Positions 48,332 to 58,096 of a stretch of 64,000 bases of DNA are shown one piece after another. Positions within the stretch are counted from its first letter, which is position 1, and each line of letters begins with the position of its first letter. The notes below the pieces were generated by a model. That model ran no database searches, was not told the DNA's origin, and saw only the letters and a list, made by a program, of their open reading frames with translations. The stretch is from Deltaproteobacteria bacterium (GTDB lineage Bacteria; Desulfobacterota; Desulfobulbia; Desulfobulbales; Desulfobulbaceae). Made by a program: the position numbers and the translations under genes. The DNA lies in contig JAJRQC010000135.1 of NCBI GenBank assembly GCA_024280455.1, forward strand, positions 33,466 to 97,465. The letters are read 5' to 3'.

Positions 48332-50887
48332 ATGACCAAAAGAATAATGCATCTGATTGGAATAGCAGGACTATTTTTTCTTGTCGGCGGTATGGCGTCA
48401 GCCGGTGAGCTTGATCCCGATTTCGGGGTCGATGGCCGGGTGGCCATTGAAATCGGCACCCATGGTGACCGGACCCAGGCCGTGGCGATTCAATCTGATG
48501 GCAAGATTCTGCTCGGCGGTGCTTCCGCCGATGGTGATTCGCTGGCATTTTCCCTTATCCGCCTGATGGCCGACGGCAGCCCGGATTTTTCATTCAACGG
48601 CGACGGCACGGTTCAGCTTGATATCGGCAGTGGTGATGATGAAATTCTGGCTCTGGGACTGACGCCGGACGGTCATATTCTTGTCGGCGGCTACACGACC
48701 AACGGAACGGATCGGGATTTTGCCCTGCTTCGCTTCAATGCCGATGGATCTCTGGATTCTGGTTTTGGTAACCAGGGCAAGGTCCTTACCTCTGTGGGCA
48801 ACAGCGATGATGAAATAACTGCTCTGGTTATCGAGAAGAGCGGAGCTGTTCTTGTCGCTGGAAGTGCGGCCGGAACCAATGGCCGGGTGATCGTTCTTGC
48901 CCGTTATCTGGCAGATGGCCGGCTTGACCCCGGCTTTGCCGATCATGGCCTCAGTCTGACCGGGATCGGCCGGGATGTGGTGGCCCAGGGGATGGTTGTT
49001 GATGGTGCCGGTCGTATCGTGATTTCAGGTTCTTATACCGATGGAGCGAAAACCAGGATGGTGCTGGTCGGCTTCACCCCTGATGGTCTTGTTGACAAGG
49101 ATTTTGGCGAAAATGGTGTTGCTGCTGCGGCCTATACCAAAAAAGTCAGCGAAGGGTATGGTCTGTTCCAGGCGGCCGGCGGCGACTTTTTTATTGCCGG
49201 TTCCGTTGGTGTCGAAGGAGAACGTGATGCGGCTTTATTTCATTTCACCGCCCAGGGGGCTCCTGATGTCTCTTTTGGTGAAGACGGGGTTCTGGTCTCT
49301 GAAGTCGGCCCTGAAGACGATGTCCTGTACAGTCTGGTCGGGAGCGAGACCCGGATTAATGGTGTCGGCTTTACCACCGAGAACTCCAGCCGAGATTTTC
49401 TTCCTCTCTCCTATGAACGTAAAGGAGGCAAACAGCAGGCCGAGCCTGTCTCTGCCGGGGCTGAGCAAAAAACAGGATCACTGCATATCGGCGAGCTCCT
49501 GGTAACCGATTCTTTTGCGGCCTACGAATTTGAACCGGTGGCTGATAATAAAGAGTTGCTTGAGCCGACGGTTATGACTACCTCATTTGGTATGGGAGAG
49601 TCGGTAAGTTATGCTGTGGCCATGCAGAAAGACGGCAAAGTGGTCACGGTCGGCACCTCAGGTGAAAATGGCCAGACCAGCGCTGTTGTCGCCCGTTATA
49701 CAGTGTCTGAGAAGATTACCCCTGCGACCAAATCTGCTGTTCCTTTCAATATTAATGTCTCCACCCTGCCGCCGAATGAAGTTGACGCCACCAGCGCATT
49801 TTCCGGCGGCAATATCAATCCCGGCCTCGGCGCTGTAACCCAGCGCGGAGTGGTGTTCAGTATCGCCCCTTATCCGGTGTGTAAAACTGATTGTGCCGAT
49901 GGTGTTGCTGATAATCCCATTGACCCGGGTGGTGGAACGGATACCACCGCCCCTGTTCCCACCTCGACAACGAAAAGCAATTTCACCTCAGGTGAAGAGG
50001 TTATTTTATCCGTATCTACGAATGAATCCGCTACTTGCAAATACAATAAAGATAGCGATACGGATTACGGTAGTATGAGTAATTTTTTTAATGGAGTAAA
50101 GACGACAACCCATACAAAATCTTTTGGTGTCCAGGCGGATGCGAGCTATAAATACTTTGTTCGTTGTACCGATGCAGCAGGAAATACCAATAGTGCCGGA
50201 ACGAAAATTACCTTTACGGTTGGTTCCTCATCGGCAATAAACGCGTTTGACAGGACTACCACGGTACTGGCCGAAGCCACGCAAAAAATAAGCGATTTCC
50301 TGGTCCCCGAAGCTAAAGCCGTGGATACCACCACCGGAACCACCACAGGAACAACAACGACGTCGACAACATCCACTTCGACCTATTTTGATACTTCTTT
50401 TATAAAAAAGGAAGGCTATACCATTGATGGCGCCGGCAGTGGGCTCTACAGCTCCATCCTGGAAAAACTGACTCCGGATACCCGCTACTATGTGCGGGCC
50501 TATGCAATCGTGAATAACACGGTGTACTATGGTCAGCAGTATGAATTTGAAACTTCCAGCGCCTGTTTTATCGCCACCGCCGCCTACGGCTCCATCCTCA
50601 ACCCTGCGGTTGTGGTGCTTCGTGAATTCCGTGACCAATATCTGAAAACAAATCATCTGGGCAGGCAGCTGGTCGCCTGGTATTACAAGACCTCGCCGCC
50701 GATTGCCGACAGGATTGCGGCCTCAAACGCAATTCGTTTTGTTGTCCGCATTGCGCTGTTGCCGGTAATCGCCGTCAGCTGGATGTTGCTGCATCCAGGA
50801 CTCATGAGCATGGTTTTCTGGATGGCATGTCTAACCGTGATCCTGTTGCGTCTGCGGCGACGTTGCATCCACACTCCTTCAACCTGA
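48332..50887 (+). CDS. Large secreted delta-60-repeat protein with CFI-box C-terminal domain
   Basis: This 851-aa protein has a signal peptide (about 1-24, ending in ASAGE). Residues ~25-460 carry about seven delta-60 beta-propeller-like repeats ([11 protein letters not shown]...[27 protein letters not shown]...). An Ig-like region with [11 protein letters not shown] and [13 protein letters not shown] follows. A Thr-rich stretch (about 675-700) precedes [27 protein letters not shown] and a hydrophobic tail ending in a basic RLRRRC segment, which is the CFI-box sorting-type C-terminus. GGAG is eight bases before the ATG. It lies directly upstream of gspG, hinting that it is a T2SS substrate or surface-anchored partner, which is inference. 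Confidence 0.85.
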   Translation: MTKRIMHLIGIAGLFFLVGGMASAGELDPDFGVDGRVAIEIGTHGDRTQAVAIQSDGKILLGGASADGDSLAFSLIRLMADGSPDFSFNGDGTVQLDIGSGDDEILALGLTPDGHILVGGYTTNGTDRDFALLRFNADGSLDSGFGNQGKVLTSVGNSDDEITALVIEKSGAVLVAGSAAGTNGRVIVLARYLADGRLDPGFADHGLSLTGIGRDVVAQGMVVDGAGRIVISGSYTDGAKTRMVLVGFTPDGLVDKDFGENGVAAAAYTKKVSEGYGLFQAAGGDFFIAGSVGVEGERDAALFHFTAQGAPDVSFGEDGVLVSEVGPEDDVLYSLVGSETRINGVGFTTENSSRDFLPLSYERKGGKQQAEPVSAGAEQKTGSLHIGELLVTDSFAAYEFEPVADNKELLEPTVMTTSFGMGESVSYAVAMQKDGKVVTVGTSGENGQTSAVVARYTVSEKITPATKSAVPFNINVSTLPPNEVDATSAFSGGNINPGLGAVTQRGVVFSIAPYPVCKTDCADGVADNPIDPGGGTDTTAPVPTSTTKSNFTSGEEVILSVSTNESATCKYNKDSDTDYGSMSNFFNGVKTTTHTKSFGVQADASYKYFVRCTDAAGNTNSAGTKITFTVGSSSAINAFDRTTTVLAEATQKISDFLVPEAKAVDTTTGTTTGTTTTSTTSTSTYFDTSFIKKEGYTIDGAGSGLYSSILEKLTPDTRYYVRAYAIVNNTVYYGQQYEFETSSACFIATAAYGSILNPAVVVLREFRDQYLKTNHLGRQLVAWYYKTSPPIADRIAASNAIRFVVRIALLPVIAVSWMLLHPGLMSMVFWMACLTVILLRLRRRCIHTPST

Positions 50888-50907
50888 AAAATGACGTACG
50901 ACTTTTC

Positions 50908-51360
50908 ATGCAGATAAATAAACGAATTTTGTCTTCTCAGCAGGGGTTTACCCTTATTGAGCTGATGGTGGTCATGGTGATTCTGGGTATCCTGGCTACT
51001 ATGATTGTACCCCGAATAATGGATCGGCCCGAAGAGGCCAGGCGAACCAAGGCGGCGATTGATATTCAGTCCCTTGAGCAGGCCCTGAAATTGTATAAAC
51101 TTGATAACGGCCAGTACCCGACCACTGAACAGGGGCTGCAGGCTCTGGTTGAGGCGCCGTCGGCCGGGCGGCTGGCGAGAAAGTGGCGCAAGGGCGGCTA
51201 CCTTGATAAGGGCAGAGTGCCCAAGGACCCCTGGGGTAATGACTTTATCTATATCAGCCCTGGTATTCATTCCGATTTTGACCTGATGTCCTATGGCCCG
51301 GATGGCGAGGCCGGTGGAGAAGACGCTGATGCCGACATTAACAACTGGGAGCTTGAATAA
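50908..51360 (+). CDS. gspG: Type II secretion major pseudopilin GspG
   Basis: This 150-aa inner-membrane pseudopilin forms the T2SS piston. The prepilin peptidase site is QQG-FTLIELMVVMVILG (cut after Gly 15, Glu at +5). The hydrophobic helix runs to about residue 36. The folded part has GQYPTTEQGLQALVEAP and GYLDKGRVPKDPWGNDFIY, plus the calcium-site loop DLMSYGPDGEAGGEDADADINNW, all diagnostic of GspG. The frame is open to 50827, overlapping the previous gene, but a short leader from ATG 50908 is more typical. The ribosome-binding site is weak. First gene of the gsp run. Confidence 0.95.
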   Translation: MQINKRILSSQQGFTLIELMVVMVILGILATMIVPRIMDRPEEARRTKAAIDIQSLEQALKLYKLDNGQYPTTEQGLQALVEAPSAGRLARKWRKGGYLDKGRVPKDPWGNDFIYISPGIHSDFDLMSYGPDGEAGGEDADADINNWELE

Positions 51361-51386
51361 AAACGCTGCGTCCTGATCCTGCGCCT

Positions 51387-51908
51387 GTGACACCTAACGT
51401 TGGTGGATCATGTCGAGGTTTTACCCTGATTGAACTGGTCGTGGTCATGGTCCTGCTGTCGATTATGACCGCCTTTGCCGTTCCCGCGATACGGACCGCT
51501 CTTTTTTCCGACCAGTTGAAATCGACCGCCAGACGTCTGATCGGGTTGATCAATGAAACCGGTCAGACCGCCAGAAGCGATCAACAGGAATATTTTCTGG
51601 TGTTTGACCCTCAGGCACGGGCCTTTCAGGTGCAGACTGCAAACGGCAAAGAAGAAAAGCGGATCCTTAAACCGGTGCCTTTGCCTGACGGAGTTGAGGT
51701 TGTTGATTTTACCTCTGTTCATGGCGGTACGGAGAGTCAGGGTAAGCTGAGCTTGAGATTCTCGAAAAAGGGGTATGTCGACAAAACCCTGATCCATATT
51801 CGCGCTGAGGACGGCCGTGAGCTGACCCTGGCCCTTTCGCCGTTTCTTGGTGTTTCCAGGCTGTATGATTCCTATCGAACGTTAGAGGATGACGATCTGC
51901 AATGGTGA
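51387..51908 (+). CDS. gspH: Type II secretion minor pseudopilin GspH
   Basis: This 173-aa protein starts at GTG. The prepilin cleavage site is CRG-FTLIELVVVMVLLSIM (near residue 11), followed by the N-terminal helix and a beta-rich domain (RSDQQEYFLVFDPQARAFQVQ, LSLRFSKKGYVDKTLIHI, ELTLALSPFLGVSRLYD) like GspH. It belongs to the minor pseudopilins that sit on or regulate the pseudopilus. It overlaps gspI by seven bases. As a minor pseudopilin its sequence is weakly conserved, so the H assignment leans on position and on the end motif. Confidence 0.88.
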   Translation: MTPNVGGSCRGFTLIELVVVMVLLSIMTAFAVPAIRTALFSDQLKSTARRLIGLINETGQTARSDQQEYFLVFDPQARAFQVQTANGKEEKRILKPVPLPDGVEVVDFTSVHGGTESQGKLSLRFSKKGYVDKTLIHIRAEDGRELTLALSPFLGVSRLYDSYRTLEDDDLQW

Positions 51909-52336
51909 GTGATGTTCAGGGTGTCGTGGACAGGTCTCAACGGGGTTTTACCCTTCTTGAGGTCATGGTTTCCGTGGCCATCATCGGCATTGCCCTGGTC
52001 TCTCTGATCGGTTCCCAGTCCCAGAGCGTTTCCATTGCTGCCTCTTCACGTTTTGAGACCACGGCCTCCCTGCTGGCTCAGCAGAAGTTGACCGAGCTGG
52101 CCCTTGCCGGTTTCGATGAGCTGCGCTCTACAGAGGGTGATTTTGGTGATGATTTTCCTGGCTACCGCTGGGAAATCGAGGTCAGGGATCTTGGTGTTGA
52201 TGATACGGGAATCGAAGGGGCCGACGATATGCTGAGATCCGTTGATCTTATCATCTCAACAGGCCTTGACGAAGATCTGAGATTTGGTGTGCGGGAAATC
52301 ATGATGGCACCCATAGAGGCAAAAGAGGGGGCATGA
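51902..52336 (+). CDS. gspI: Type II secretion minor pseudopilin GspI
   Basis: This 144-aa protein has a processing site QRG-FTLLEVMVSVAIIGIALVSLIG (cut near residue 13) and then ETTASLLAQQKLTELALAG, typical of GspI. It continues with the short C-terminal fold (YRWEIEVRDLGVD). GspI nucleates the pseudopilus tip with GspJ and GspK. It starts within the gspH end and finishes with a four-base overlap on gspJ, so coupling is tight. Confidence 0.9.
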   Translation: MVSDVQGVVDRSQRGFTLLEVMVSVAIIGIALVSLIGSQSQSVSIAASSRFETTASLLAQQKLTELALAGFDELRSTEGDFGDDFPGYRWEIEVRDLGVDDTGIEGADDMLRSVDLIISTGLDEDLRFGVREIMMAPIEAKEGA

Positions 52337-53073
52337 TACGGAGCTTGCCGGAAAGACATCGTTTGCTGGTCTGTACATCCATGAAGGGTTTTACCCTGAT
52401 GGAAATCATGCTGGCGACCATCATCCTGGGCATGGTGGTGAGCATGGTCACGATGTCGCTTTCCGGTTCATTACGCGTGGTTGAGGCTACCCGTGACCAG
52501 GGCAATCTGTATTACCGGGCTCAGGTTGCCCTGCAGCGAATCAGTGAGGATCTGGAATCGGCGCTGCTGATTGATGGGGCTGATTTTGTTGCAGCTGCAA
52601 CAGGTGAAGCAGGTGAAAAACAGGTTCTTGTGCGTTTTACTTCCATGGCCCATGTCGCCTTTGATCCTGAAGGTGACCAGGATGGAATGGGGCGTATCGG
52701 CTACGCCCTGATTCCCGACCCTGAAAACGAAGGGCAGCTGGTCCTGCTCAGAAGTGATCAGTTGGCAACCCCGCAGCAAAATGAAACCGACGAAGAGTTC
52801 AGGGACGGATTTCTTCTCAGTGATCGTCTGCGCTCGGTTACCTTTGCCTACTTTGATAGCGAGGGTGAGGAGTTCGACTCCTGGGATACCAGGGTCGATC
52901 CCCAGGCGGATACAAAGGAAAAATTACTCAAACGACGCCTGCCTGCCGCTGTTTCCTGTCGCCTGGAGTTCTGGCTCGATCAGGACCAGGAGGCAACACT
53001 TATCTTTCAGACCAGTGTCAAAATTCCGACAGGTATGATTCTTGCTAAGGAAATGCAGGGGAATGCTGCGTAA
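52333..53073 (+). CDS. gspJ: Type II secretion minor pseudopilin GspJ
   Basis: This 246-aa protein has a leader ending in MKG-FTLMEIMLATIILGMVVSMVTMS (cut near residue 18). YRAQVALQRISEDLESALL follows, typical of GspJ, then a long beta-rich domain with TEEVTFAYF-like RSVTFAYFDSEGEEFDSWD. The C-terminal part FWLDQDQEATLIFQTSVKIP is GspJ-like. It forms the tip complex with GspI and GspK. The 3' end overlaps the gspK start by 11 bases. Confidence 0.9.
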   Translation: MIRSLPERHRLLVCTSMKGFTLMEIMLATIILGMVVSMVTMSLSGSLRVVEATRDQGNLYYRAQVALQRISEDLESALLIDGADFVAAATGEAGEKQVLVRFTSMAHVAFDPEGDQDGMGRIGYALIPDPENEGQLVLLRSDQLATPQQNETDEEFRDGFLLSDRLRSVTFAYFDSEGEEFDSWDTRVDPQADTKEKLLKRRLPAAVSCRLEFWLDQDQEATLIFQTSVKIPTGMILAKEMQGNAA

Positions 53074-54151
53074 TTCATCGGGCATGGCCCTGCTGATTAC
53101 CCTGGCCGCCATCAGTTTTCTGGTTGCCCTGACCGTGCAGCTGGCCACCAGCGTAAACTGGCAGGTGCACGCCTCGGCCAACCAGCAGGAAGCTGTGCGG
53201 CTGAATGCGGCGCTCTACTCCGGGCTCAGTCTTGTACGGGCATCGCTATACGCTGACCAGCAGCCGGCTGAGCAGGGCAATCAGCAGCAACGGGAATTTG
53301 ACTCACTGCAGGATGGCTGGAACAGCCTGGATAAAGAAAAGATGCATGATCTTGTCGGCGGTGACGGGCTGTCGCTTACTATCCAGGATTTAACCGGTAG
53401 AATTCAGCTTAACCGGCTTGTCCTCAGTGCGGAGGAGAAACAGGAAATACTGGATCAGCAGCTGGAGCAGCAGCGACAGGATCAGCAGCAGGGGCGCCAG
53501 CCCCGGCAGCTTCAGAATCCCGAGAAACTACAGCAGGCGCTCTGGAAACGTTTTCTGCTCTCCGGAAAGTTTGCGGTTGAAAACGAGGATGAGGCCATTG
53601 CCCTGATCGACGCCCTCAGCGACTGGATCGATGCTGATGACGAGGAACTGGATCACGGGGTGGAAAATGGATACTATCAATCGCTGGAAACACCCTATTT
53701 CTGCAGAAACGGGCCTTTGCAGTATCCGGAGGAGCTGCTGCTTGTTAAGGGATTTACCCGCAGGCTTGTCTATGGCGACCAGGAGCACCAGGGGATTCTT
53801 CAGTATCTGACCATCTATGGCGATGACGGCAAAATTAATATCAATACGGCTCCTGCGCCGGTCCTCAAGGCTTTGGCGGCAGGAATCACCGATGAGATGG
53901 TGGATATGTTGATTGAATTCAGAGATGATCAGGGTAATCTGGATGCCTTAGCGGATCCGGGGTGGTATCAACAGGTCACGGATTTTCCCGATGATATTAT
54001 CATCGACGAAGGGATGATAACCACCAGGAGTTCTTTTTTTTCCTGCACCATAACCGCAGGGCGTGACAGGTTGCAGCAAACCGGGCAAGGTTTTATTTAT
54101 CGTGACCCGAATACCCAGGAACAAACCCTGTTGAGCTGGAAAGTCGAGTAA
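53063..54151 (+). CDS. gspK: Type II secretion tip pseudopilin GspK
   Basis: This 362-aa protein begins SSGMALLITLAAISFLVALTVQLA. The prepilin cleavage pattern without the +5 glutamate is what GspK normally shows. A large periplasmic domain follows, with SLTIQDLTGRIQLNRLVL, EAIALIDALSDWIDADDEELDHGVENGYYQ (calcium-binding region) and ITIYGDDGKININTAPAPVLKALA. An inserted Gln-rich stretch (DQQLEQQRQDQQQGRQ, ~135-150) is unusual. The frame opens 21 bases earlier (53042). ATG 53063 is chosen for the short leader, but its ribosome-binding site is poorly spaced. Confidence 0.9.
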   Translation: MLRNSSGMALLITLAAISFLVALTVQLATSVNWQVHASANQQEAVRLNAALYSGLSLVRASLYADQQPAEQGNQQQREFDSLQDGWNSLDKEKMHDLVGGDGLSLTIQDLTGRIQLNRLVLSAEEKQEILDQQLEQQRQDQQQGRQPRQLQNPEKLQQALWKRFLLSGKFAVENEDEAIALIDALSDWIDADDEELDHGVENGYYQSLETPYFCRNGPLQYPEELLLVKGFTRRLVYGDQEHQGILQYLTIYGDDGKININTAPAPVLKALAAGITDEMVDMLIEFRDDQGNLDALADPGWYQQVTDFPDDIIIDEGMITTRSSFFSCTITAGRDRLQQTGQGFIYRDPNTQEQTLLSWKVE

Positions 54152-54214
54152 TATCTTATTTTTTTGGGGTTAATTGGCATTGCTTTCTTATGAACCGTCG
54201 AAGGCGGCAACTCG

Positions 54215-54283
54215 AAACTCTGACACCCGGCACCCGGCACCTGATACCCGGCACCTGACACCTGACACCTGACACATGACACA
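54215..54283. repeat. Degenerate cctgacac/cccggcac tandem repeat upstream of gspL
   Basis: About eight units of a 7-10-bp motif (cacccggcac, cacctgatac, cacctgacac, cacatgacac) run directly into the gspL start codon. The ATG of gspL is formed in the last unit, and no ribosome-binding site is seen between. Confidence 0.8.
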
Positions 54284-55797
54284 TGGCAACGCGCGTACTC
54301 GGTCTTGACATCCATAAAGAATACCTCTCCGCAGTGGTTGTGGAACAGCGGGGAACTGGGCACACTGTTCGTGCCTGTGGTTCTCTGGAAGTAGACGGCC
54401 CCGGGCAGGTTGACGAAGCATTATCGGAATTCCTGCAGCAGAGCGGTTTTCAAGTCGATTCCTGCGTACTCGGTCTGCCCCTGTCCTTTATCAGCCTCCG
54501 CAACCTGACCCTGCCCTTTACCGACCGCAGGAAAATGACCCAGGTGCTTCCTCTTGAACTTGAGGAACAACTGCTGGTTCCAATGGAGGACCAGATCATT
54601 GATTTTATGGTTACCGGACGACGGGGAGCGGGTAGTCATCTGCTGATCGGGGCAGTAGAAAGGGTAATTCTGCAGAAGCTCCTTCCGATTCTAAAAGAAA
54701 ACGGTTTAACTCCGCAGGCTGTTGCGCCCGCTGTCTCTTTCCTGACCAGAGAACATATGCAGGACAGGGGGCTTACTGAGCCGACCCTTTTTTTGCATGC
54801 CGACATCCATGCGATGAGTATGGCCCTGTGGATTGACGGCAGGGTTGTTTTTATGCGTAGGATAGCCTATGCCCAGCAGTTTCTGGTCGAGTCTTTTCTG
54901 GGTGGGCGGAAGGGACTGGCCGTCCTTGACCAGCAAACAGCGGAACAGAGTCTGACCCGGGTCTGTGCCGCCATAACTACCAGCCTGTATTTTTTTCAAC
55001 AGGAATTCGAGGATAAGGTTCAGATAGGTGGTGCGGTTTTATCCGGTTTTCTTACCGGAGAAAACCGATACCTGGAGCTGATCAGTCATCAACTCGGGCT
55101 GGAGCTGGAAGTCAGTCCTCCTCTGCATGAAAAAAACACAATACAGCTTGCTCCATCCGTTGAGGAGCATTGGCAGTCCTTCCGGTTTGAGACTCCACTT
55201 GCTCTTGCCCTGGGAGGGTTGAAAAAGAAGAAGTCACAGGATCTGAACTTTCTCCAGGGCGAATTTGCCCGCGATTCACTGCTGTTTTTGTCCAAACGAT
55301 CCCTGCTCGCCGCCGCCGTTGTTTTCAGCCTCATCTGTGTTGCCGGGATCGGCTTTATGCTGGTCGATTACCGCACGCTTAACACCAGGGCGACGGATCT
55401 GCACCGGGAGATGGTTGCTCTGTTTAAACAGACCTTTCCCGAGGTGACCAGGGTGGTCGCCCCGTATGTACAGATGCAGTCGAAGCTCAGCGAGGTGCGG
55501 AGCTCGGAGGTCGCCATTCCGCTTTTTTCAGGAGATAAGCGGGTGCTGGAGATCCTGGCCGACATCTCCGGCCGTATACCAAAAGATCTTTCCCTGCATG
55601 TTTCCCGTCTGGTTATTGATCAGGAGTCCGTGCAGATCAAGGGAACCACGGATGCGTATAATAATGTGGATGTTATAAAAAATAAGCTTGCCGCCTCAAC
55701 CCGTTATGTGGAGGTAAAAATTGTTTCGGCAACAGCGGACAAGAAAAAGGGGTCAATCCGTTTTGAAATCCGCCTTCAGCTTGTGGAGGCGTCCTGA
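54283..55797 (+). CDS. gspL: Type II secretion inner-membrane platform protein GspL
   Basis: This 504-aa protein has a cytoplasmic actin-like domain (about 1-320, VLGLDIHKEYLSAVVVEQ and LPLSFISLRNLTLPFTDRRKMTQVLPLELEEQL) that in other systems binds GspE. A single transmembrane helix (about 338-362, SLLAAAVVFSLICVAGIGFMLV) precedes a periplasmic ferredoxin-like domain related to PilN. It bridges the GspE ATPase to GspM and the pseudopilus. It starts directly within a short tandem repeat array, without a clear ribosome-binding site. Confidence 0.9.
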   Translation: MATRVLGLDIHKEYLSAVVVEQRGTGHTVRACGSLEVDGPGQVDEALSEFLQQSGFQVDSCVLGLPLSFISLRNLTLPFTDRRKMTQVLPLELEEQLLVPMEDQIIDFMVTGRRGAGSHLLIGAVERVILQKLLPILKENGLTPQAVAPAVSFLTREHMQDRGLTEPTLFLHADIHAMSMALWIDGRVVFMRRIAYAQQFLVESFLGGRKGLAVLDQQTAEQSLTRVCAAITTSLYFFQQEFEDKVQIGGAVLSGFLTGENRYLELISHQLGLELEVSPPLHEKNTIQLAPSVEEHWQSFRFETPLALALGGLKKKKSQDLNFLQGEFARDSLLFLSKRSLLAAAVVFSLICVAGIGFMLVDYRTLNTRATDLHREMVALFKQTFPEVTRVVAPYVQMQSKLSEVRSSEVAIPLFSGDKRVLEILADISGRIPKDLSLHVSRLVIDQESVQIKGTTDAYNNVDVIKNKLAASTRYVEVKIVSATADKKKGSIRFEIRLQLVEAS

Positions 55798-56333
55798 TGG
55801 CCCTTTCCAGGCGGGATCGGGCGTCGTTGAGCATCGGCGGCAGCCTGCTGCTGATCTTTATTGTGGTCCAGTTTGTCGTGTTTCCACTGGTCGACAAGCG
55901 CAAGCGACTGAGAAAAACCATTGCCTCCAGGCAGGTAGCCGTCCAGGAAATGCGGGATATGCAGCTCCAGTACGGACAACTCAACGAGCAGAGTCATGGC
56001 CTGGAAAAACAACTGGCTCAGAGGTCGCCGGATTTCAGCCTGTTTTCCTTTCTGGAAAAGATGGCCACGGAAAGTAAGATCAAGGATCATATCCTCTACA
56101 TGAAACCGTCAACCGTGACCGGGGATGGGGATCTCCGCCAGGTCATGGTTGAGATGAAACTGCAGATTATCGGTCTGAAACAGCTTGTCACCTTTCTGGG
56201 CCATATTGAATCGCCGGAAAACGTCGTAACCTTAAAGCGCATATCCATTCAGGAAAACAAAAAAGTCAAGGGAACGCTTGATGTCATCATGCAGGTCATC
56301 AGCATTGATCAACAGGGGCGAAACAGTGGGTGA
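55797..56333 (+). CDS. gspM: Type II secretion protein GspM
   Basis: This 178-aa bitopic protein has a short cytoplasmic N-terminus, one helix (about 12-30, IGGSLLLIFIVVQFVVFPLV), a coiled-coil segment (about 35-85, rich in Arg, Lys and Gln) and a periplasmic ferredoxin-like domain (VEMKLQIIGLKQLVTFLGHIESPENVVTLKRISI). Order and size match GspM/PilO, the GspL partner. Its ATG uses the last base of the gspL stop (TGATG), giving coupled translation. Confidence 0.88.
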   Translation: MALSRRDRASLSIGGSLLLIFIVVQFVVFPLVDKRKRLRKTIASRQVAVQEMRDMQLQYGQLNEQSHGLEKQLAQRSPDFSLFSFLEKMATESKIKDHILYMKPSTVTGDGDLRQVMVEMKLQIIGLKQLVTFLGHIESPENVVTLKRISIQENKKVKGTLDVIMQVISIDQQGRNSG

Positions 56334-57280
56334 ACGGGATTGGAATCATGGGCGGTAAGACGATACGATTCCTGCTATCATCGACCGGGTACCTGCTGTA
56401 TACCTTGGTTGTTCTTGTCGGTCTGCTCTGGCTGCTGTTCCCGACGGAGTCTGTGCAGGCCTGGCTTGAGCAGCAGCTGCAGGATCACTATCCCGGCTAC
56501 AGCTGGAAGATCGGCTCAGTGGGCCTTGCCCTGCCCGATGGAGTTGTACTGACCGATGTGCAGATGGCGTCTGCACATGGCGGAGATACCGTTTTGACCC
56601 TTGATCGTTTAGCCGTCGCACCCGCAGTCGAGAAGTTTTTCGATAAGGAAAAGGCCGTGAATTTCAGCATTCATCTGCTTCAGGGGGATATCAGCGGCCG
56701 AATCCTGCTTGGCTCCGGGACAAAAGAGTTTACCTGCCGGGGAACCCTTGAAGGGCTGCAGCCGGCGAAATTGGATATTGTCCGGCACAACCTTAACAGA
56801 ATACTTGATGGAACCCTTGCCGGAACGTTTTCAGGGACTGGTTCGTGGAATAGAATATCGCAGACCAGCTTGCAGGGTAACTTGAAATTGACCGGCGGCA
56901 CATTGCAATTCAGGGAACCGGTACTGGGTTTATCTGCGTTACCGTACACGAAAATAGAAACCAAGTTTAAACGCGGGAAAGGACAATGGCTTTTTGAACA
57001 GGGAACCTTGCAGTCGAAAATGATGAATGGAACCTTCAGCGGTTCGGTTCAAACAGGAGATACGCTTGCCGCCGGCCGACTGCAGTTTACAGGAGCTTTG
57101 AAGCCGCGTTCCGAGATGTTTGCCGGGTTGAATAATCCACAGCTGGCCGAGGTCGTTCGTACCCACCTGAAAAGTGGTGGCCTGCCGTTTACCGTCAATG
57201 GTACGGCTGCCATACCCGGTATTCGTTTCAGCGGTGAGCTGTCGCAAGCCCTCAACAGCCTGAAGAGGAGCGCGAAATAA
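56330..57280 (+). CDS. gspN: Type II secretion protein GspN (deltaproteobacterial type)
   Basis: This 316-aa protein has a hydrophobic helix at ~15-40 (YLLYTLVVLVGLLWLLF) and a large periplasmic, AsmA-like beta region with WKIGSVGLALPDGVVLTDVQM and SFSG-type repeats (LKLTGGTLQF, GTFSGSVQTGDTLAAGRLQFTGAL). This matches the GspN found in deltaproteobacterial T2SS loci more than the classical E. coli/Pseudomonas GspN. The GTG start at 56330 overlaps gspM. ATG 56348 is an alternative. Its function in secretion is not settled and it is dispensable in several systems. Confidence 0.8.
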   Translation: MNGIGIMGGKTIRFLLSSTGYLLYTLVVLVGLLWLLFPTESVQAWLEQQLQDHYPGYSWKIGSVGLALPDGVVLTDVQMASAHGGDTVLTLDRLAVAPAVEKFFDKEKAVNFSIHLLQGDISGRILLGSGTKEFTCRGTLEGLQPAKLDIVRHNLNRILDGTLAGTFSGTGSWNRISQTSLQGNLKLTGGTLQFREPVLGLSALPYTKIETKFKRGKGQWLFEQGTLQSKMMNGTFSGSVQTGDTLAAGRLQFTGALKPRSEMFAGLNNPQLAEVVRTHLKSGGLPFTVNGTAAIPGIRFSGELSQALNSLKRSAK

Positions 57281-57282
57281 CC

Positions 57283-58035
57283 GTGGTTCGTGTAACTATA
57301 AAATTGGTTCTGATCTTTGTCCTGGTGTATGCCGGGGTATCGTTTTTATATGGCCGTCTGGAAAAAAAACTACTCGTTCCGGCTACAACCGTTGCTCCCG
57401 TGAGTGCCAAGGCCGGACCACCTGAAAAGACAAAGCAGGTCTTGCAGAAAACAAGTAATTATCAGATAATACTGACCAGGAATATTTTTGAGGCGGTTCT
57501 CGAACAGAAAAACGTGGAACCGAAGAAAAAGAAACCTGAAAAGGTGGTGGAGAAGGAACCTGAGGAAACGACGTTGAAACTGGTCCTGCAAGGGACTGTA
57601 AGCGGTGATGAACGGGATGCCCGGGCTATAATTGTTGACCAGAAGGATAAGAAACAGGATATCTACCAGATAGGAGATGCCGTACAGGGCGCCCTGATTA
57701 CTTCCATTGAACGGGGCAAGGTGATCCTGGAAGTCAACGGAAAGAAGCAGCTCCTGGTGATCAAAGATCGGGAAGGCGGTGGCGGAAGAAGGCCAAGTCG
57801 GTCGGTAGTCAGCCCGACCGGACCGGTTTTTGTTCCTAAAAAGCCTACTTTTACCAAGTCGCCGTCAAGAAGCGTGTTTTCAAGAAAGAATGGCACACCG
57901 CCTCCCACGGCCGTACCTCATCGCCGCATCAGTTTCCGCCAGGACGCAGGTGAGGATGTAGAATCCGGCGGGATTGAAGAGCCGGGGGAACCGCTTGTCG
58001 AAGAAAACCTGGAAGGGGATGTGGCGTCGCCTTAG
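57283..58035 (+). CDS. gspC: Type II secretion protein GspC
   Basis: This 250-aa bitopic protein has one N-terminal helix (about 5-25) and a periplasmic homology region (about 50-170, NYQIILTRNIFEAVLEQ and LVLQGTVSGDERDARAIIVDQKDKKQDIYQIGDAVQGALITSIERGKVIL in overview) that docks with the N0 domain of the GspD secretin. No PDZ domain is visible. The tail is instead a low-complexity Pro/Ser/Arg/Glu region (about 170-250). It starts with GTG. It lies between gspN and gspD rather than first in the operon as in many gammaproteobacteria. Confidence 0.88.
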   Translation: MVRVTIKLVLIFVLVYAGVSFLYGRLEKKLLVPATTVAPVSAKAGPPEKTKQVLQKTSNYQIILTRNIFEAVLEQKNVEPKKKKPEKVVEKEPEETTLKLVLQGTVSGDERDARAIIVDQKDKKQDIYQIGDAVQGALITSIERGKVILEVNGKKQLLVIKDREGGGGRRPSRSVVSPTGPVFVPKKPTFTKSPSRSVFSRKNGTPPPTAVPHRRISFRQDAGEDVESGGIEEPGEPLVEENLEGDVASP

Positions 58036-58096
58036 GGGCTGAGATCCCTGCTCAATAAGCTGTTGTTATCGATAAAAAACGGATCGTAAGCAATAA

